Shown piece after piece: positions 1 to 7,572 of a stretch of 8,795 nt of DNA. The notes beneath the pieces were generated by a model that ran no database searches, was not told the origin of the DNA, and saw only the letters and a program-made list of their open reading frames with translations. How positions within the stretch are numbered: the stretch's first letter is position 1; each line of letters opens with the position of its first letter. The stretch is from PNKC01 sp039917655. Its GTDB lineage: Bacteria > Chloroflexota > Dehalococcoidia > Tepidiformales > Tepidiformaceae. The position numbers were made by a program, and so were the translations under genes. The stretch covers positions 1-8,795 of the forward strand of contig JBDSJC010000055.1 of assembly GCA_039917655.1 (NCBI GenBank), given 5' to 3'.

Positions 1-897
1 GATGCTCTGACGTTTGCGGCGCGGCCGGCCTCTACGGTGCGCTACCACATTCCCGGCACGACAGCCGCAATGAACGTCCGCCGCGGACTCGAGGTCATCC
101 GCGAGGCCGCTGGCGACGAGACGTTCATCCTCGGCTGCACCTGCCATTTCGGGCCTGCCGTTGGCCTTGTCGATGCGATGCGGGTTGGCCCGGACGTCAA
201 GGAACTCTGGTTCGACGGCACGCACCCCTCTGTGAAGCACGCGATGCGCCTCTCCCTCCAGCGAAACTGGATGCACATGCGCTGGTGGGCGAACGACCCG
301 GACTGCCTGATCGTGCGCGAAACCGACACAGCGTTGAACGAAGCCGAGGTGCGATTCCTCGCGACTGGCATCGCGATGAGCGGCGGGATGGTGGTGGCCA
401 GCGACAACTTGCCAAAGGTTGGCGAAGCGCGCCGGAACATGGCCTTCGCTCTGTTCCCCTCGCCCGGAGTCGCTGGCGAGGCGTACGAGGTTTCGGACGG
501 CCCGGTGCCGTTTGCCTGGCGCTCAGACCTTGGTGAGGGACGTGGGCTGGTGGGCTTTCTGAACTGGAGCGATACGCCGCGATGGGTGGTCTCCGGCGAA
601 TACCTGCGCCCGGGTGAGGTGGCGTTCGACGTTTGGAACGCGAAGCTGCTGGGCATGGGCGACACGCTGCTCCAGCCGCACGAGGGCGCGATCTGGCAGG
701 TGGCCGCTCGCGCCAAGACGCCGCGCGTGGTGGGCGACTCGGCGAGCCTGACCTACGCTGGGTTGTTCCAACGCCAGGTTAGCGGCCGCATCCAGGTGCG
801 AAACGACCTGCCGCGGCCACGCGTGATCGCAATCGAAGCCCGCGGCCAGGTTTTCGAAGCCGAGCTCCAGCCCGGCGAGATGCGCTGGTTCGACTGA
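1..897 (+). CDS. Alpha-galactosidase-like glycoside hydrolase (GH36 type), C-terminal part
   Basis: The frame is open from base 1, so the N-terminus lies outside the window and the GTG at 37 is not a credible start. The 298 visible residues carry the second half of a GH36/melibiase catalytic barrel. GLEVIREAAGD is followed by GPAVGLVDAMRVGPDV, whose Asp (visible residue 65, bases 193-195) aligns from memory with the family's acid/base Asp. Next come NDPDCLIVR (98-106) and the SGGMVVASDNL stretch. The last ~100 residues look like the C-terminal beta-sandwich. Such enzymes hydrolyse terminal alpha-linked galactose from melibiose- or raffinose-type sugars, but exact substrate cannot be read here, and the nucleophile region is outside the window. 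No signal peptide can be judged. It is convergent with the topA operon and appears functionally unrelated to it. Ends at TGA 895-897. Confidence 0.88.
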   Translation, partial: DALTFAARPASTVRYHIPGTTAAMNVRRGLEVIREAAGDETFILGCTCHFGPAVGLVDAMRVGPDVKELWFDGTHPSVKHAMRLSLQRNWMHMRWWANDPDCLIVRETDTALNEAEVRFLATGIAMSGGMVVASDNLPKVGEARRNMAFALFPSPGVAGEAYEVSDGPVPFAWRSDLGEGRGLVGFLNWSDTPRWVVSGEYLRPGEVAFDVWNAKLLGMGDTLLQPHEGAIWQVAARAKTPRVVGDSASLTYAGLFQRQVSGRIQVRNDLPRPRVIAIEARGQVFEAELQPGEMRWFD

Positions 898-923
898 AGG
901 GGAGGGCAATCGAACCGACCACC

Positions 924-1097
924 TCAGTGGGTTCGGGCTCCAGGCGCTTCGACCTCCTGCGCCGTCACGAAGACCGCCACGGAGTTCGGAGCCCAGGTGC
1001 TGCGCGCCGGACCCGCAAATGGATAGTCCAGTTGCAAAGTGGGCATCGCTTCAGAGGCGAGCGGGGTGAGTACCTCAATGAGCGGCTTGGGCCACAC
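924..1097 (-). CDS. Possible small hypothetical protein downstream of topA
   Basis: This 57-codon frame starts at GTG (1097-1095) and stops at TGA (926-924). It fills most of the gap between topA and the convergent GH36 gene, and begins 37 nt after the topA stop. Reasons to think it real: third codon positions are strongly G/C, and the composition is protein-like (PLIEVLTPLASEAMPTLQL, then STWAPNSVAVFVTAQEV) rather than the Arg/Ser/Pro-rich look of shadow frames. Reasons for doubt: no Shine-Dalgarno sequence sits before the GTG, and I recognise no family. An internal ATG at 1046-1044 would give a 40-residue version. The frame stays open into topA, but that upstream part reads like a shadow of topA. 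It could also be a decayed remnant of a longer gene. Function unknown. Confidence 0.3.
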   Translation of the reverse strand: MWPKPLIEVLTPLASEAMPTLQLDYPFAGPARSTWAPNSVAVFVTAQEVEAPGARTH

Positions 1098-1134
1098 CGC
1101 CGCCGCTTGATGTAGTTCGCATGAAGGCGTCCCC

Positions 1135-3651
1135 TCAGCTCGCTTTGCGTACCGGCGCCTTGCGCTTGGCGAACGATGCTTTGCCACGCGCGCTGCGTTC
1201 CAGGAGCTTGAGGTTGGCGGCTTCGCGTTCGGCCTGGGGCCTGGCCGGGGGCATTTTGGCTGGCTCCAGGGTGTTGGCCGTGTAGCTACAGTGCGGGTAG
1301 TTCCAGCAGCCGTAGAACACGCCACGCTTCGTAGTCTTTTCGACCAACTGGCCGGTCTCGGGCTCCTCCGGGCATGCTACGCCGACGGGGACGCCTGAGC
1401 GGAAGTCGCACTTCTTCGTTTCGCGCTGAGTGCAATCGATGTAGGGCCCGTAGGGGCCAGACTTCTGGACAGTGGCGTGTCCACACTTCGGGCAGGCGTA
1501 GGCGGTCTCCGTCGGCGCGGCGACGAAAACGGGCTGGCGATTCTCGTCCATTGGCAACGAGTTCGAGCATTCCGGGTAGCGCGGGCAGGCGAAGAATTCG
1601 CCGTTGCGGCCCCACTTGATCACGAGGTTCGCTTGATCGCAGACGTTGCAACGGACATCGGTCTTCTCTTCGTGCTTCTCGGCGCCTTTCTCAGCTTCGT
1701 CGAGCGACTTCTTGAACTCCGGCCAGAATCCCTTGAGCACGCTCGCGTAGTCGCGTTCGCCGTCGGCCACCTGGTCCAGTTCGAGCTCCATGTCTCCCGT
1801 GAACGGGACAGCCACGTACTTCTTCATGTGCTCATCGAGCAGGTCGTGCACGAGGAAGCCGAGCTTTTGGGGGACGAGCGCGCGGCCCTGTTTCGTCACG
1901 TAGTCGCGCTTCTGCACGGTCTGGACGATGGACGCGTAGGTGCTCGGGCGTCCAATGCCCTGCTCCTCCAGGGCTTTCACCAGTGAGGCCTCGGTGAAAC
2001 GGGGTGGGGGCTCGGTGTGGTGCTGGCGGCCATCGACGTTTCGGCGGTCCAGGGCTTCGCCGTCGGCAAGTTCCGGCAGGCTGCCTTCGGCGTCTTCGTC
2101 AGGCTCGGTGTCGCTGGCGTCGGCTCCGTAGACCGCGAGATGCCCGGCGAAGATCAGGTGCTGAGCGCCGGCCCGGAAGGTCCCTCGCACGGCGGCCCCT
2201 TCGCGCGCCTCGATCTCAAGGCTGACAGTGGTGTAGCGGGCGTCGGACATCTGGCTGGCGACGAAGCGCTGCCAGATCAGCGTGTAGACGCGCATCTGGT
2301 CGGTGTTGAGCGTGCCGCGGAACGATTCCGGCGCACGGGCGGGATCTGTCGGGCGGATCGCTTCGTGAGCTTCCTGGGCGCCCTTAGTGCGAGTGCTGTA
2401 GACGCGCTCCTTGGCCGGGACGTAGTCCTTGCCCCAACGTTCGCCGATGTAGGCGCGAGCCACGCGTCGCGCCTCCGGAGAGACGTTGAGCGAGTCCGTG
2501 CGCATGTAGGTGATCAGGCCAGGCTGGCCGTTGATCCCTTCGTAGAGCTCCTGGGCGATGCCCATGGCGCGGCTGGCCCCCATGTTCAGGCGGTTGTTGG
2601 CCGCCTGCTGGAACGTGCTGGTGGTGAACGCGGGCACCGGCGACCGGGACTTTTCGCCCTTCTTCACGGTGGTTACGCGGAAGTCTGAACGGTTCAGTTG
2701 AGCGACCAGTTCATTCGCCGCCGCTTCGTTCGGGATCGCCGGTCCCGCTTCCTTAAACAGGGGCTTCATCGAAGCGCCTTTGGCCATCGAAGGGAAGCGC
2801 ACCAGTTCTGCTTCGAACTCACGGCTGGCGCGAGCGAGCTTTGCGTGAATTGACCAGTATTCGGTGGCGCGGAAATCGGTGATCTCGCGTTCGCGCTTGA
2901 CGATCAGTCCGAGGGCGACGCTCTGCACGCGGCCGGCGCTTGCGCCGCGACTGACTTTCTTCTGCACGAACCATGTGAGCGGGAAGCCGATCAGCCGGTC
3001 GAGCACGCGCCGTGCCTGCTGCGCATCCACGAGGTCCTGGTCCAGCTTGCCGTGGCGGGCGTGCTCGTCTCCAGCGGCGGGGTTCATCGCCTCTTCGAAT
3101 GCCCGTTCGATGGCGGGCTTGGTGATCTCGTGGAAGACGACGCGAGAGGTCTTCTCTTCCGGGATGCCCGCGGCTTCGCGAATGTGCCAGGCGATCGCCT
3201 CGCCTTCGCGGTCGGGGTCGGTTGAGAGGAAGACGCGATCGGCGTCTTTCGCTGCTTCCGCAATCTCGTTGATGATGCTGGACTTGTCCACGCCGCGCTT
3301 CTTGTCCTTGACCACGACGTACTTCGGCGTGAAATCGAGCGCTTCGATGTTCTCCACGCCGTAGCCGTATGGCGGAAGGTCGCGGACATGGCCGACCGAG
3401 GCGATCACCAGGTAGTCATCGCCGAGGATGTTGCCGACCGTCCGCGCCTTGGTGGGCGATTCAACGATCACGAGGTTTCGAGCCTTGTGTCCGCTCCGCG
3501 GTCTGGACGCGGCGGGGGCCGCTGGCTTTGCGGCGGGACGCCGGGCAGCGGGCCGCTTCTTCGCGGGGGCCGCAGCCTTGCGGGCTGGTTTTGAGGTGGG
3601 TGCAGTGGTCAAAAGGTCTACCTTTGCCGGTGTCTTCCGGCGGCTGTTCAC
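1135..3651 (-). CDS. topA: DNA topoisomerase I (type IA, omega protein)
   Basis: Relaxes negative supercoils by a transient 5'-phosphotyrosine single-strand break. Numbering is from the GTG at 3651 (838 codons). Residues 15-58 form a Lys/Ala/Pro-rich basic tail. The Toprim domain follows: NLVIVESPTKA (Glu 64) and STDPDREGEAIAWHI (Asp 145, Asp 147). The strand-passage core carries the active-site Tyr 382 in GLITYMRTDS (bases 2506-2508). Three C-terminal zinc-ribbon-like repeats start near 668. The first has Cys 668/671/689/695 and the second Cys 720/723/740/748. The third keeps only Cys 760/782/788, with Glu at the expected second Cys. The start is uncertain. The frame is open to a TTG at 3699, whose codons run through an AT-rich, non-coding-looking patch. 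A TTG at 3612 has an AAAGGT sequence 8 nt upstream. GTG 3651 is a compromise. Follows dprA, a common bacterial pairing. Confidence 0.96.
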   Translation of the reverse strand: MNSRRKTPAKVDLLTTAPTSKPARKAAAPAKKRPAARRPAAKPAAPAASRPRSGHKARNLVIVESPTKARTVGNILGDDYLVIASVGHVRDLPPYGYGVENIEALDFTPKYVVVKDKKRGVDKSSIINEIAEAAKDADRVFLSTDPDREGEAIAWHIREAAGIPEEKTSRVVFHEITKPAIERAFEEAMNPAAGDEHARHGKLDQDLVDAQQARRVLDRLIGFPLTWFVQKKVSRGASAGRVQSVALGLIVKREREITDFRATEYWSIHAKLARASREFEAELVRFPSMAKGASMKPLFKEAGPAIPNEAAANELVAQLNRSDFRVTTVKKGEKSRSPVPAFTTSTFQQAANNRLNMGASRAMGIAQELYEGINGQPGLITYMRTDSLNVSPEARRVARAYIGERWGKDYVPAKERVYSTRTKGAQEAHEAIRPTDPARAPESFRGTLNTDQMRVYTLIWQRFVASQMSDARYTTVSLEIEAREGAAVRGTFRAGAQHLIFAGHLAVYGADASDTEPDEDAEGSLPELADGEALDRRNVDGRQHHTEPPPRFTEASLVKALEEQGIGRPSTYASIVQTVQKRDYVTKQGRALVPQKLGFLVHDLLDEHMKKYVAVPFTGDMELELDQVADGERDYASVLKGFWPEFKKSLDEAEKGAEKHEEKTDVRCNVCDQANLVIKWGRNGEFFACPRYPECSNSLPMDENRQPVFVAAPTETAYACPKCGHATVQKSGPYGPYIDCTQRETKKCDFRSGVPVGVACPEEPETGQLVEKTTKRGVFYGCWNYPHCSYTANTLEPAKMPPARPQAEREAANLKLLERSARGKASFAKRKAPVRKAS

Positions 3652-3689
3652 GTGAGGTGGAGGGACGAAAGTGTCCGCTTCCCTATTTA

Positions 3690-3718
3690 TGGCTACCAAC
3701 AGCAGCGCGGGTTGTCAA
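3690..3718 (-). promoter_or_regulatory. Weak candidate promoter for topA at the end of dprA
   Basis: A perfect TTGACA lies on the minus strand at 3718-3713, overlapping the dprA stop codon. Seventeen bases later is TAGCCA (3695-3690), a poor -10, inside a locally AT-rich patch (TAGCCATAAATAG). If used, transcription would start near 3684. That would rule out the TTG at 3699 as the topA start and favour the GTG at 3651 or the TTG at 3612. The -10 match is weak, so this is only a candidate. Confidence 0.25.
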
Positions 3719-4851
3719 GCTTTTGAGTATGACATTGCCCCGTTTTGGCGCACGAGGCCTTTCAGTTCCATGATCTGGAGCGTGCTGCTGACCACGGCGA
3801 TCGGGCATCCGGTAGCGCGGGCGATGTCGTCGATGTGGAGCGCCCTGTCACCGATGTGGGTGAGAAGCGACTGCTCGTCCGAGCTGGCGGCTGGCGCTTC
3901 CCGCAGAGGTAACGCTGGGCTGGCGCTGCTGGTTAACGGGAGTTGCCCGCCAGCGCTGATCAGATTGAGCTCTTCGCACAGCTGCTCCGGCGTGACCACG
4001 ATGCGGGCGGTACTTTCGCGGATCAGCTGGTTGGTGCCCTGGCTCTGGCGCGAAAAGATGCTGCCCGGGATGGCGAAGACATCGCGACCCTGCTCGAACG
4101 CCCAGTTGGCGGTGTGCAGCGCGCCACTGCCTTCGCCTGCCTCGACGATCAGCGTGGCGCGGGCAAGGCCCGAGACGATCCGGTTGCGGCGCGGAAAGTA
4201 ATCGCGCCGTGCCGGGATGCCGACCGGGTATTCGCTCACGAGGCAGCCGTTTTCGAGGATGCGGGCGGCGAGGCCCGCGTTTTCCCGCGGGTAGACCTGG
4301 TCGATCCCTCCAGCGAGCGCGGCGACCGTTGGGGCGCCGTGTTCGAGGGCCACGCGGTGGGCAATGGCGTCCACGCCGCGGGCAAGGCCGCTGATGATCG
4401 CTGCGCCGGCGCGGGCCAGCGCCTCGCAGAAATGCTCAGTCGCCTGGCGGCCGTAGGGGGTGACGTGGCGCGTGCCGACGACCGCGACAGCCTGCGGGAA
4501 CTGCGGGTCAAGGGCGCCGCGGACGAAGAGGACGGGCGGGCTCTGGGGGATCTCTTTGAGCGACTCCGGGAAGGAGCTATCGAGCCAGGTCAGCGCGCGC
4601 GCATCGTGTTCGCGCAGCAACTCCAACTCGCGTTCGGGGGCGAAGGCGGCGCGCGCCTTGGTCATTGCCGCAACGTACTGCTGATCCATGCCGATGCGGC
4701 TCAGTTCGGCTGGAGGCACAGCCCACGCCTCGCGAATGCCGCCGTAGCGGGCGAGGAGCAGCGAGAAGTTGCTGCTTCCGAGTCCCGCGCGCCGCAGTGC
4801 GAGCCAGTAGGGGAGTTCTGGGGAATCGCTCATCGAGACGGAATCATACAT
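3715..4851 (-). CDS. dprA: DNA-processing protein DprA (Smf)
   Basis: DprA binds incoming single-stranded DNA in the cytoplasm and loads RecA during natural transformation. It also occurs widely in bacteria not known to be competent. The 378 residues show an N-terminal SAM/HhH-like region (about 10-70) and the Rossmann-like DprA core. Core motifs are VAVVGTRHVTPYGRQ (122-136), SGLARGVDAIAH (154-165), YPREN (187-191), FPRRNRIVSGL (219-229), EAGEGSGAL (237-245) and DVFAIPG (257-263), with GTNQLI after it. A C-terminal winged-helix (DprA_WH) domain spans about 325-375 (HIDDIARATG ... LELKG-like MELKGLV). Length and motifs look complete. The ATG at 4851 lies 18 nt after the upstream gene's stop. 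A second in-frame ATG at 4833 would shorten it by six residues, and neither has a strong ribosome site. It is co-directional with topA and probably cotranscribed. Confidence 0.96.
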   Translation of the reverse strand: MYDSVSMSDSPELPYWLALRRAGLGSSNFSLLLARYGGIREAWAVPPAELSRIGMDQQYVAAMTKARAAFAPERELELLREHDARALTWLDSSFPESLKEIPQSPPVLFVRGALDPQFPQAVAVVGTRHVTPYGRQATEHFCEALARAGAAIISGLARGVDAIAHRVALEHGAPTVAALAGGIDQVYPRENAGLAARILENGCLVSEYPVGIPARRDYFPRRNRIVSGLARATLIVEAGEGSGALHTANWAFEQGRDVFAIPGSIFSRQSQGTNQLIRESTARIVVTPEQLCEELNLISAGGQLPLTSSASPALPLREAPAASSDEQSLLTHIGDRALHIDDIARATGCPIAVVSSTLQIMELKGLVRQNGAMSYSKA

Positions 4852-4869
4852 GCGCTCGCTCGGGTGAGT

Positions 4870-6138
4870 TCAGTGCGCCGCGGCGCGTTCCGGTTTGTCC
4901 TGGTGGCTGCGCGCGATGCGCAAGCGGCGCACGCGCCGGCCCGACATGCTGAGCACTCTCAGGTTTAGCCCGCCCACCGACACTTCGTCACCGACGCTTG
5001 GGAGGCGGCCCAACTGGTGGATGAGGAAGCCGCCGACCGTATCGAAGCTCTCAGAATCGACTTCGTAGCCGAAGAGGTCGCGGAGGGTGTCCGTTGTCAT
5101 CCCGGCATCGAGCACCACTTCGTCCTCGGAGATGATCTCCATGGCGGGCCGGGCGATGTCGTACTCGTCCTCGATCTCGCCAACGATCTCCTCAAGGAGG
5201 TCTTCGATGGTGACGAGGCCGGCGGTACCTCCATATTCGTCGACGACGATTGCCATGTGGCTGCGCGAACCCTGCATCTCGGTGAGCAACTGGTCGAGGC
5301 GCTTCGATTCGGGGATGAAGACGGCCTCGCGCAGCATGTCGGCGATCTGGCGTTCGGGTCCGCCGATGGCAACGGCGCGCAGCAGGTCTTTGGCGTAGAT
5401 GATGCCCACAATGTCATCGATGTTTTCGCGATAGACCGGCACCCTGCTGAAGCCTCGCTCGTTCACGATCGTTGCGACGTCCATAACGCTGTCTTCAATG
5501 TCCGCCGCGGCGACGTCGATTCGCGGCACCATGATCTCTCTTGCGGTCTTGTCTTCGAGGGCGATGATCCCGCGGATCATGCGGCGCTCCTGCTCCTCCA
5601 CCCCGCCAGAAGCCTCCTCGCGTTCGACGAGCGCCAAGATGTCGCCGTTTCCGTCCGGGGTGACCGCACTCAGCGAGCGGGCGATGAACCGCGCCGGCAG
5701 CGCCAGGATGAAGGCTGGGACGGCGAACACGAGACCAGTAACCTGGACCACGCGGCTCAGCTGGATGGCCGAGTACTCGGGGCGGCGAGCAGCCATCAGG
5801 CCGACGGTCATCTGTACGATCGCTGCCCAGACCCCCCCGGCCATGCCCACGCCGATGGCCCCACCGAGAGGCTCGTAGCTTCGCACCCCGAGGAAAGCGA
5901 ACACTGAGACCACCACCGCGGCGGACAGCACGCGGGCCGCGGTCAATGCGGCGAGGAACTTCTGCGGTTGATCCAGGTCGCCGGCGATCCGCCGGGCCCG
6001 CGAGTCGCCACGGGAGGCGATCGCCTGGATGCGCACATCGCTCGCCCGTTCGATCGCCGTCTCGGCGGCCGCCACGGCCGCGAGGACTAATGAGGCGACG
6101 ATGATCGCGAGGACCGCGAAGAAGGTTGGACTATCCAT
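4870..6138 (-). CDS. CNNM-domain/CBS-pair/CorC-type membrane protein (hemolysin C-like)
   Basis: Inner-membrane protein of the family often labelled hemolysin or magnesium/cobalt efflux (CorB/CorC, CNNM). Its likely role is divalent-cation, especially Mg2+, transport or control; the old hemolysin label is not evidence of toxicity. From the chosen ATG it has 422 residues. The DUF21/CNNM domain (1-155) has hydrophobic segments near 5-26, 62-84, 92-114 and 130-153, with the family-like AAAETAIERAS after the first. A CBS pair covers about 200-325: EIMVPRIDV (201-209), RVPVYRENIDDIVGIIY and the hallmark VVDEYGGTAGLVTIEDLLEE (298-317). A CorC_HlyC domain covers about 335-410. The frame is open to 6210, but the ATG at 6138 has GGAG 6 nt upstream and leaves a 1-nt gap after glmU. 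The extra 24 residues of the longer frame lie inside glmU and resemble a shadow. Exact ion unknown. Confidence 0.93.
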   Translation of the reverse strand: MDSPTFFAVLAIIVASLVLAAVAAAETAIERASDVRIQAIASRGDSRARRIAGDLDQPQKFLAALTAARVLSAAVVVSVFAFLGVRSYEPLGGAIGVGMAGGVWAAIVQMTVGLMAARRPEYSAIQLSRVVQVTGLVFAVPAFILALPARFIARSLSAVTPDGNGDILALVEREEASGGVEEQERRMIRGIIALEDKTAREIMVPRIDVAAADIEDSVMDVATIVNERGFSRVPVYRENIDDIVGIIYAKDLLRAVAIGGPERQIADMLREAVFIPESKRLDQLLTEMQGSRSHMAIVVDEYGGTAGLVTIEDLLEEIVGEIEDEYDIARPAMEIISEDEVVLDAGMTTDTLRDLFGYEVDSESFDTVGGFLIHQLGRLPSVGDEVSVGGLNLRVLSMSGRRVRRLRIARSHQDKPERAAAH

Positions 6139-6139
6139 G

Positions 6140-7486
6140 TCAGGCTCCGCCCTGCTTCGGCGTGAGCAAGCGGGCGGGTACGCCAGCCACTCGTGCGCCC
6201 GCCGGCACATCCTTGGTCACGACCGAGCCGGCTGCAGTGAAGGCGCCCGCGCCGATCGTAATTGGTGCGACCAGCATCGTGTCGCTGCCGATAAAGGCGT
6301 CGGCGCCGATGGTCGTGCGGTGCTTGTCCTTGCCGTCGTAGTTGCAGGTAATCGTGCCTGCGGCGATGTTCGTGCGGTCGCCGACGTCGGCATCGCCAAG
6401 GTAGCCGAAGTGGTGCATCTTCACGCCGTTGCCAAGCACGGAGTTCTTCACCTCGACGTAGTTCCCGAGATAACAGTCGTCTCCGATGCTGGCGTTTCCG
6501 CGGACGTGAGCAGACGGGCCCACGCTGACGCGTGCGCCAATCTTCGATTCTTCCACGTTCGATGACTGCACCGTGCAGTCTGGGCCGACGGTCGCGTTGC
6601 GGAGCGTTGTCCCTGGCCCGATTACGGTCCCACTGGCGACGGTGGTGGAGCCCTGCAGGTAGCAGTTGGGCAGAATCGTGACGTCCTGTGCGAGCTCCAC
6701 ATCGGCGTCGATGTAGGTTGTCGCAGGGTCGGTGATGGTCACGCCGTTGAGCATGTGCTGGTCGAGGATTCGCCTTCGGAGAATGCTCTCTGCCAGTGCG
6801 AGGCCTCGGCGGTCGTCGAAATCGGCTACCTCGGCAAGCTCGGCGGTCACGGGGACAGTGGGGTTGCCGAGCGCGGCTGCTGCTGCGATGAGATGCGTCA
6901 GGTAGTACTCTCCGTTTGTGCTGACAGGTAGGTCAACGATGTTGCGCCAGAGCCACGCGGCATCGAAGAGGTACTTTCCCGCGTTGACCTCTGCCGGACC
7001 CTCCGGGCCGGCGTAGTCGGCGGCTTCCACGATCTGCGTGGCCCCGCCGAGCGCATCACGGACGACGCGGCCCATCCTCCCAGGTTCCGCTGTCAGGTAT
7101 GTGAGAAAGGCGGCCGGCGCGTTACCCCGCGCGTCGGAGAGCGTGTGCAATACCTCGGAAGTGAGGAGCGGTGAATCGCCATTGAGGACAAGGATTTCGT
7201 CACAGCCGCCGAGCGCCGAGGCGCAGCGCCGGACGGCGTCGCCAGTGCCAAGCAGCTCGCTCTGATCCACGAATTCGACGTTCATTCCGGCGAAGGCGGT
7301 GCGCACCTGCCCGCCTTCGTGGCCCACCACCACGACGACCCGCGCTGGCGAAAGGCCGAGCGCCGCGCGATAGGCGTGGTGGACCATCGCCGTGCCGCAG
7401 ACCGGGTGCAGCACCTTCGGCAGCGCCGATTTCATCCGCGTACCCGCGCCCGCGGCGAGCAGAATGACGCCGAGCGAGCCGCTCAT
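6140..7486 (-). CDS. glmU: Bifunctional UDP-N-acetylglucosamine pyrophosphorylase / glucosamine-1-phosphate N-acetyltransferase
   Basis: GlmU acetylates GlcN-1-P with acetyl-CoA, then couples it to UTP to make UDP-GlcNAc for cell-envelope and glycan synthesis; it acts as a cytoplasmic trimer. Length (448) matches the family. The N-terminal uridyltransferase has LAAGAGTRMKS (10-20), LPKVLHP (22-28), LGTGDAV (79-85), NGDSPLL (Asp 104, Mg ligand by homology), IVEAAD (Glu 154) and VNAG (Asn 168). The left-handed beta-helix acetyltransferase starts near 250 and keeps Arg 329, Lys 347, the catalytic-type His 359 in KMHHFGYLGD, Tyr 362 and GTITCNYDG (Asn 382). Several uridyltransferase positions differ from the usual motif: Asp 83 replaces His, His 198 replaces Asp in YYLTDII, and VADFDDR (220-226) replaces the GVNDR motif, so Asp 224 stands where Asn binds Mg. 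First full gene of the operon; no clear Shine-Dalgarno sequence precedes its ATG, which overlaps a short upstream frame as ATGA. Confidence 0.97.
   Translation of the reverse strand: MSGSLGVILLAAGAGTRMKSALPKVLHPVCGTAMVHHAYRAALGLSPARVVVVVGHEGGQVRTAFAGMNVEFVDQSELLGTGDAVRRCASALGGCDEILVLNGDSPLLTSEVLHTLSDARGNAPAAFLTYLTAEPGRMGRVVRDALGGATQIVEAADYAGPEGPAEVNAGKYLFDAAWLWRNIVDLPVSTNGEYYLTHLIAAAAALGNPTVPVTAELAEVADFDDRRGLALAESILRRRILDQHMLNGVTITDPATTYIDADVELAQDVTILPNCYLQGSTTVASGTVIGPGTTLRNATVGPDCTVQSSNVEESKIGARVSVGPSAHVRGNASIGDDCYLGNYVEVKNSVLGNGVKMHHFGYLGDADVGDRTNIAAGTITCNYDGKDKHRTTIGADAFIGSDTMLVAPITIGAGAFTAAGSVVTKDVPAGARVAGVPARLLTPKQGGA
6145..6148 (-). promoter_or_regulatory. Ribosome binding site that fixes the CNNM/CBS gene start
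   Basis: GGAG on the minus strand, 6 nt before the ATG at 6138-6136 and lying inside the last codons of glmU. It supports the short start over the frame's first codon at 6210. With the 1-nt gap to glmU it suggests translational coupling. Confidence 0.6.
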
Positions 7487-7572
7487 AGCGAAACGCCCGC
7501 GCTGATCGCGCGCCGGGCGGCGACATAGTCGGAAGCAGGCTTGGGACTGGGGGGTTCGAGATCTCTGCGCAT
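7483..7572 (-). CDS. Possible 29-codon leader ORF overlapping glmU
   Basis: Open frame of 29 codons starting at ATG 7572-7570 and ending in a TGA (7485-7483) that overlaps the glmU start as ATGA. This arrangement is typical of translational coupling. The peptide begins MRRDLEPPSPKPAS and ends DYVAARRAISAGVSL, with mostly G/C third positions. No Shine-Dalgarno sequence precedes its ATG; instead the 3' arm of a perfect 10-bp hairpin ends directly against it. glmU also lacks a clear ribosome site, so reinitiation after this ORF would be one way to translate it. No family recognised. It may be chance: 90 bases without a stop is not rare in GC-rich DNA. Confidence 0.35.
   Translation of the reverse strand: MRRDLEPPSPKPASDYVAARRAISAGVSL

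Noticed and set aside
37..39. GTG at 37 as the start of the GH36 gene
   Set aside because: The frame is open to base 1 and the family needs several hundred residues upstream, including the nucleophile region, so the gene is cut by the window edge.
42..716. A minus-strand open frame (224 codons) opposite the GH36 gene
   Set aside because: Ser/Arg/Pro-rich with no motif, antisense to the clear GH36 frame.
912..963. Hairpins GAAC-CCAC/GTGG-GTTC (912-934) and GGCGC/GCGCC (943-963) as terminators between GH36 and topA
   Set aside because: Short, bulged or wide-looped stems without a T-tract; both are common by chance at this GC content.
3943..4968. A long plus-strand open frame (341 codons) opposite dprA
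   Set aside because: It is antisense to a motif-complete dprA. Its Asp/Arg/Ala-rich composition and lack of any family motif fit a shadow frame in GC-rich DNA.
5017..5907. A long plus-strand open frame (296 codons) opposite the CNNM/CBS gene
   Set aside because: Antisense to a clear multi-domain gene, with His/Asp-rich sequence resembling a reverse complement of CBS coding DNA and no recognisable motif.
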